Assembly (NCBI GenBank): GCA_045603305.1
Contig: JAZULV010000126.1
Location: forward strand, 1 to 34,297
DNA: 34,297 bases
Origin: JAFRXK01 sp045603305
Lineage (GTDB): Bacteria > Bacillota > Clostridia > Lachnospirales > Lachnospiraceae
Reading direction: 5' to 3'
Of this stretch, positions 31,082-34,297 are shown piece by piece (the first letter of the stretch is position 1; each line of letters starts with the position of its first letter). Made by a program: the position numbers and the translations under genes. The notes under the pieces are model-generated. The model saw only the letters and a program-made list of their open reading frames with translations. It made no database searches and was not told where the DNA came from.

Positions 31082-31210
31082 CAAGAAAATATGAGAGACA
31101 GGCAATATAAGATTTACAGATGTTATTTTTGGGGATATACTGCTATATGTCCTGTTAATATGAATAGGATAGATGTTACTGGTATATTTATGTTGGAGGA
31201 AGATTTACTT

Positions 31211-32176
31211 ATGAATAGATTTGTGTTAAGACAGTCATTGATTTTGCTGCTTACAGCTGTGATATGGGGAATTGCTTTTGTGGCACAAAGTGCAGGAATG
31301 GATTATGTGGGGCCCTTTACATTTAATGCGGTGAGATGTATTATTGGTGGCTTGGTTCTGATACCATGTATATACTTTTTGAATAAGGTTAAGTCAAAAG
31401 AAAATAAGCAGAATGATGAATTAGTGGTTCAAAAAAGTGGTTCAGGCTTATCAGATGAAGCAAATAACAGTAGGGCTTCCAAATCAGCAGCAAACAAGCA
31501 GTTAATTCTGGGTGGTGTAAGCTGCGGTGTAATTCTTTGCATAGCGAGTAATTTTCAGCAGATTGGACTTCAGTATACCACTGTTGGCAAGGCGGGATTT
31601 ACGACTGCATTGTACATAATAATAGTTCCGGTGCTCAGTATATTTCTTCGTAAAAAGGCCGGATTTATGGTGTGGCTGGGTGTTGTCATAGCAGTTATAG
31701 GCTTTTATCTTCTTTGTATTTCAGAGAGCTTTATGCTACAGATAGGTGATTTGCTGGAACTGTTATGTGCGCTTTCGTTTTCAGTGCATATACTTGTAAT
31801 CGACTATTTTGCTCCAAAGGTTGACGGAGTGAAAATGTCATGTATTCAGTTTTTAGTCTGTGGTGTGATATGTGCGGTGCTTATGTTTATATTTGAAGAG
31901 CCGGATATAATGCAGATAATAAATGCATGGCAGCCGATTTTATATGCAGGCGTAATGTCCTGTGGAGTTGCCTACACCTTGCAGATTATAGGTCAGAAGG
32001 GCATGAATCCGACGGTTGCGTCACTGATACTTAGTCTGGAGTCGGTTGTTTCGGCTCTTGCCGGCTGGGTGCTGTTAAATGAAAGTTTAAGTTCAAAGGA
32101 AATTTGGGGCTGCGTGCTGGTATTTGTGGCGATTATACTTGCCCAGCTTCCGGGTAAATCCAAAGACAGTAAATAA
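31211..32176 (+). CDS. EamA/DMT-family transporter
   Basis: 321 aa, ten membrane helices in two EamA repeats; WGIAFVAQSAGMDYVGPFTF and the second-repeat SLILSLESVVSALAGWVLLN are typical, as is the final GCVLVFVAIILAQL. Substrates of this family are metabolites or amino acids, usually exported. A hydrophilic insert at about residues 58-95 (KENKQNDELVV ... SASKQ-like) is unusual. The start is taken at ATG 31211, 10 bases after GGAGGA; in-frame ATGs at 31193 and 31091 would add a non-membrane extension. Confidence 0.85.
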   Translation: MNRFVLRQSLILLLTAVIWGIAFVAQSAGMDYVGPFTFNAVRCIIGGLVLIPCIYFLNKVKSKENKQNDELVVQKSGSGLSDEANNSRASKSAANKQLILGGVSCGVILCIASNFQQIGLQYTTVGKAGFTTALYIIIVPVLSIFLRKKAGFMVWLGVVIAVIGFYLLCISESFMLQIGDLLELLCALSFSVHILVIDYFAPKVDGVKMSCIQFLVCGVICAVLMFIFEEPDIMQIINAWQPILYAGVMSCGVAYTLQIIGQKGMNPTVASLILSLESVVSALAGWVLLNESLSSKEIWGCVLVFVAIILAQLPGKSKDSK

Positions 32177-32190
32177 ATTCATATAATAAA

Positions 32191-32240
32191 AAGCGGTTCT
32201 TTGAGGGAAAAGTCATCAAGGAACCGCTTAGTTATTTTGG
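32191..32240. terminator. Bidirectional terminator between EamA and NSS genes
   Basis: AAGCGGTTC (32191-32199) pairs with GAACCGCTT (32221-32229), extendable inward through TTTGA/TCAAG with one G-U; T-rich on the plus side. Confidence 0.75.
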
Positions 32241-32244
32241 TTAT

Positions 32245-33618
32245 TTATTTAAAAAACTTATCATATATACCGATAACAAATATGACAACAATAATTATCG
32301 GAAGTACAAAGGTCATATAGTAACGCATAAAGTTAGCCACTTTCAAACCTTTACCTTCATTAGCTTCACTCATAAAGTTCTTCCAGCCCCAGCCATAACG
32401 GGTTACTGCAAAGATTAAGTAAATGAGTGAACCAAGCGGAAGGAAGATATTGTTGACGATAAAGTCCTCTAAGTCAGAAATTGTTGATGTTCCGCCAAAT
32501 GGGTGTATATCTGATAATAAGTTAAATCCGAGGGCACAAGGCAGTGAAAGAAGTATCATAAGAAAGACGTTAACCACACATACCTTTTTTCTGCTCCAGC
32601 CGGTCATGTCCATAAAGCATGAAATAATATTTTCAAAAACTGCGATTACAGTTGATAAGGCTGCAAAACTCATAAATACAAAGAACAGGCTGCCCCATAA
32701 TCTGCCGCCGGGCATATTAATAAAAATATTAGGCAGGGTAATAAATATAAGGTCTGGGCCACTGTCCGGATTTACGCCAAAAGCAAAGCATGCAGGGAAT
32801 ATGATTAATCCTGAGCAGATTGCTACAAAGGTATCAAGGACAGCAACACGGAGTGACTCGCCCATCAGAGAGTGTTGCTTATTTATATAGCTGCCGAAGA
32901 TAGCCATGGAACCGATACCAAGACTTAGAGTAAAGAAAGCCTGATTCATTGCAGCAACAATGGTTGCGCCAATACCGATATTCTTCATCCTGTCTAAGTC
33001 AGGTAAAAGGTAGAACTTTAAACCTTCAATACCGCCATCTAAAGTAATACTGTTGATTGCGAGTATAACTATCAGAGCTAAAAGCGCAAGCATCATATAT
33101 TTAGTTATCTTTTCGACACCATTCTGTACACCAAGAGAACAGATTAAAAAACCGGCGATTACTACAATAATCATCATGCCAACCATAACAGCAGGCTGGC
33201 TCTGCATGTCTTTGAAGATATTCTGAACAGCAGCAACGTCGTTGCCTATAAAAGCTCCTTTTGCGGTGAGATAGAAGTAATATAATATCCAGCCGGATAC
33301 AGAGGTATAAAACATCATCAATAGATAATTTCCTATAATAGCGAGGTAACCCTGCAGATGCCACTTCTGCCCGGGCTTTTCTAATACCTTAAAGCCCAGA
33401 AAAGGACTCTTCTGACTGGCACGTCCTACAGCAAACTCAACAGTCATCATTGGTACACCCATGATTATTAAAAAGAATAAATAAATTAATACAAATGCTC
33501 CACCGCCGTACAGACCGGTAATGTAAGGAAACTTCCACACGTTACCTATACCGATTGCACAGCCTGCAGATAGAAGTATAAAACCCAGGCGTGAAGCAAG
33601 TTTTTCTCTTTGTTCCAT
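32245..33618 (-). CDS. Sodium-dependent neurotransmitter:sodium symporter (NSS/SNF) family transporter
   Basis: 457 aa, about 11-12 membrane helices. The N-terminal LeuT-fold signature is clear: SRLGFILLSAGCAIGIGNVW followed by KFPYITGLYGGGAFVLIY (unwound TM1). TM6 and TM8 regions are FTLSLGIGSMAIFGSYI and FMSFAALSTVIAVFENII, with the polar residues expected for sodium sites. Bacterial members take up amino acids such as tryptophan, tyrosine or leucine with Na+. Start behind AAAGGGAGA. Monocistronic. Confidence 0.92.
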   Translation of the reverse strand: MEQREKLASRLGFILLSAGCAIGIGNVWKFPYITGLYGGGAFVLIYLFFLIIMGVPMMTVEFAVGRASQKSPFLGFKVLEKPGQKWHLQGYLAIIGNYLLMMFYTSVSGWILYYFYLTAKGAFIGNDVAAVQNIFKDMQSQPAVMVGMMIIVVIAGFLICSLGVQNGVEKITKYMMLALLALIVILAINSITLDGGIEGLKFYLLPDLDRMKNIGIGATIVAAMNQAFFTLSLGIGSMAIFGSYINKQHSLMGESLRVAVLDTFVAICSGLIIFPACFAFGVNPDSGPDLIFITLPNIFINMPGGRLWGSLFFVFMSFAALSTVIAVFENIISCFMDMTGWSRKKVCVVNVFLMILLSLPCALGFNLLSDIHPFGGTSTISDLEDFIVNNIFLPLGSLIYLIFAVTRYGWGWKNFMSEANEGKGLKVANFMRYYMTFVLPIIIVVIFVIGIYDKFFK

Positions 33619-33755
33619 AAAAATTGTCTCCCTTTAGTATTATTAAAACGATTATTTGCTCATTATATCATAATTAAATGATTTGATATAGTAGTATTTA
33701 TTATGGAAAAATATTCAGTGTAAGTGTCTTTAGTTATAATATTCTCCTTTTAAAG

Positions 33756-33784
33756 TTGTGTTTCTAACAGAGAAATAGTATAAT
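33756..33784 (+). promoter_or_regulatory. Candidate sigma-A promoter of the small lipoprotein gene
   Basis: TTGTGT (33756-33761), 17-bp spacer, TATAAT (33779-33784), 38 bases before the ATG. Confidence 0.5.
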
Positions 33785-33821
33785 ATAGGCAAATTGGAAA
33801 TTATAGAATGGAGGTTTGATT

Positions 33822-34184
33822 ATGAAAAAAACGATATTTTTTATAATTGCAATTACACTTTGCCTTGCGGTCGTCTTTAGCGCATGTTCTAAAAAAAACG
33901 AAAAGGTCGATAAAAAAGGTGAGTTTTGTCGTGTGCTGTGCTTGAAAGATGACGGTATTGTTGTATGGATAGAGAATATAGGACATGTATATGTCAAGCA
34001 TGTTGATGCAGCTTTGGAAATAGAGCCTCTGGATACTGTGGTGATGGAATTTTCTAAGCGAGACTTACAATCAGCAAATGAAAAGTTTACTGATTTTTCA
34101 GGAGAAGAACTGAGCTATTCGTATATTCTTGAAAAACCGAAAAGTATTCGTTATACCACAGACGAAGAACCTACATTTGGGTGA
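33822..34184 (+). CDS. Small lipoprotein of unknown function
   Basis: 120 aa. The signal peptide MKKTIFFIIAITLCLAVVFS is followed by the lipobox cysteine (FSAC). The mature part is about 100 residues, rich in beta-strand-like segments (GEFCRVLCLKDDGIVVWIEN, HVYVKHVDAALEIEPLDTVV), no recognised family. Start at ATG 33822, 7 bases after GGAGG; the TTG two codons earlier is too close to it. The last 113 bases of the window after it are AT-rich and hold no recognised feature. Confidence 0.75.
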   Translation: MKKTIFFIIAITLCLAVVFSACSKKNEKVDKKGEFCRVLCLKDDGIVVWIENIGHVYVKHVDAALEIEPLDTVVMEFSKRDLQSANEKFTDFSGEELSYSYILEKPKSIRYTTDEEPTFG

Positions 34185-34297
34185 CGGATTATAATTTATA
34201 GTAAGTAAACATATATATTTATCCAAATAACAAAATCTATGCGTCGAAAAATTATCATAAATGAATTTTCAACTGCTAGATTATATTATAGTGTCAG

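Noticed and set aside
32423..32890. 155-codon plus-strand frame opposite the NSS symporter
   Set aside because: Antisense shadow of a clearly conserved membrane protein.

Overview
The window looks like a chromosomal segment of a low-GC, endospore-forming Firmicute, most likely a gut or rumen Lachnospiraceae. This rests on the complete spoIIAA-spoIIAB-sigF cluster, SpoVA genes, YesM/YesN-type two-component genes beside a carbohydrate ABC importer, strong AGGAGG-type ribosome sites and AT-rich spacers. The genus cannot be fixed from the sequence alone. No rRNA, tRNA, CRISPR array, insertion sequence or prophage was seen.

Layout. Bases 1-3131 (minus strand) hold two tandem paralogous exported proteins. 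One is complete and fuses a propeller-like N-terminal part to a solute-binding-protein-like half; the other is cut by the window edge. Bases 3446-8705 carry a small gene, a zinc-ribbon/TPR membrane protein, the spoIIA operon and a spoVAA-spoVAB unit that opens with an unrecognised 109-aa gene. Between sigF and that unit is a compact locus with the full architecture of a par/Fst-like type I toxin-antitoxin: a 28-codon membrane peptide, a convergent antisense RNA with its own promoter, a shared bidirectional terminator and direct repeats. Bases 8805-11080 hold three tandem paralogs with a RanBP2-like zinc finger and a SHOCT-like C-terminus; the first is interrupted by an in-frame TAG.

Bases 11237-24533 form what reads as a phosphorolytic chitobiose/N-acetylglucosamine module: a GH94 phosphorylase resembling N,N'-diacetylchitobiose phosphorylase, a phosphohexomutase, a YesM-type sensor kinase, an ABC importer (binding lipoprotein and two permeases), a YesN-type regulator and, on the other strand, nagB-nagA. 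The proposed route is: importer brings in the disaccharide; phosphorylase gives GlcNAc-1-P plus GlcNAc; mutase gives GlcNAc-6-P; NagA deacetylates; NagB yields fructose-6-P and ammonia. A GlcNAc kinase and the importer ATPase are not in the window. The substrate is inferred from family resemblance and context, not proven.

Bases 24763-34297 are mostly independent units: a detached spoVAC with its own forespore-type promoter, a small gene plus HEAT-like protein behind a palindromic promoter, an AI-2E-family membrane protein, a membrane protein with a Cys/His tail domain, a DUF937 protein with a Lys/Ser-rich tail, a thiamine S-component (ThiT) under a TPP riboswitch, an EamA exporter, a sodium-dependent NSS-family symporter and a small lipoprotein. 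Most are separated by hairpin terminators and have recognisable sigma-A promoters.
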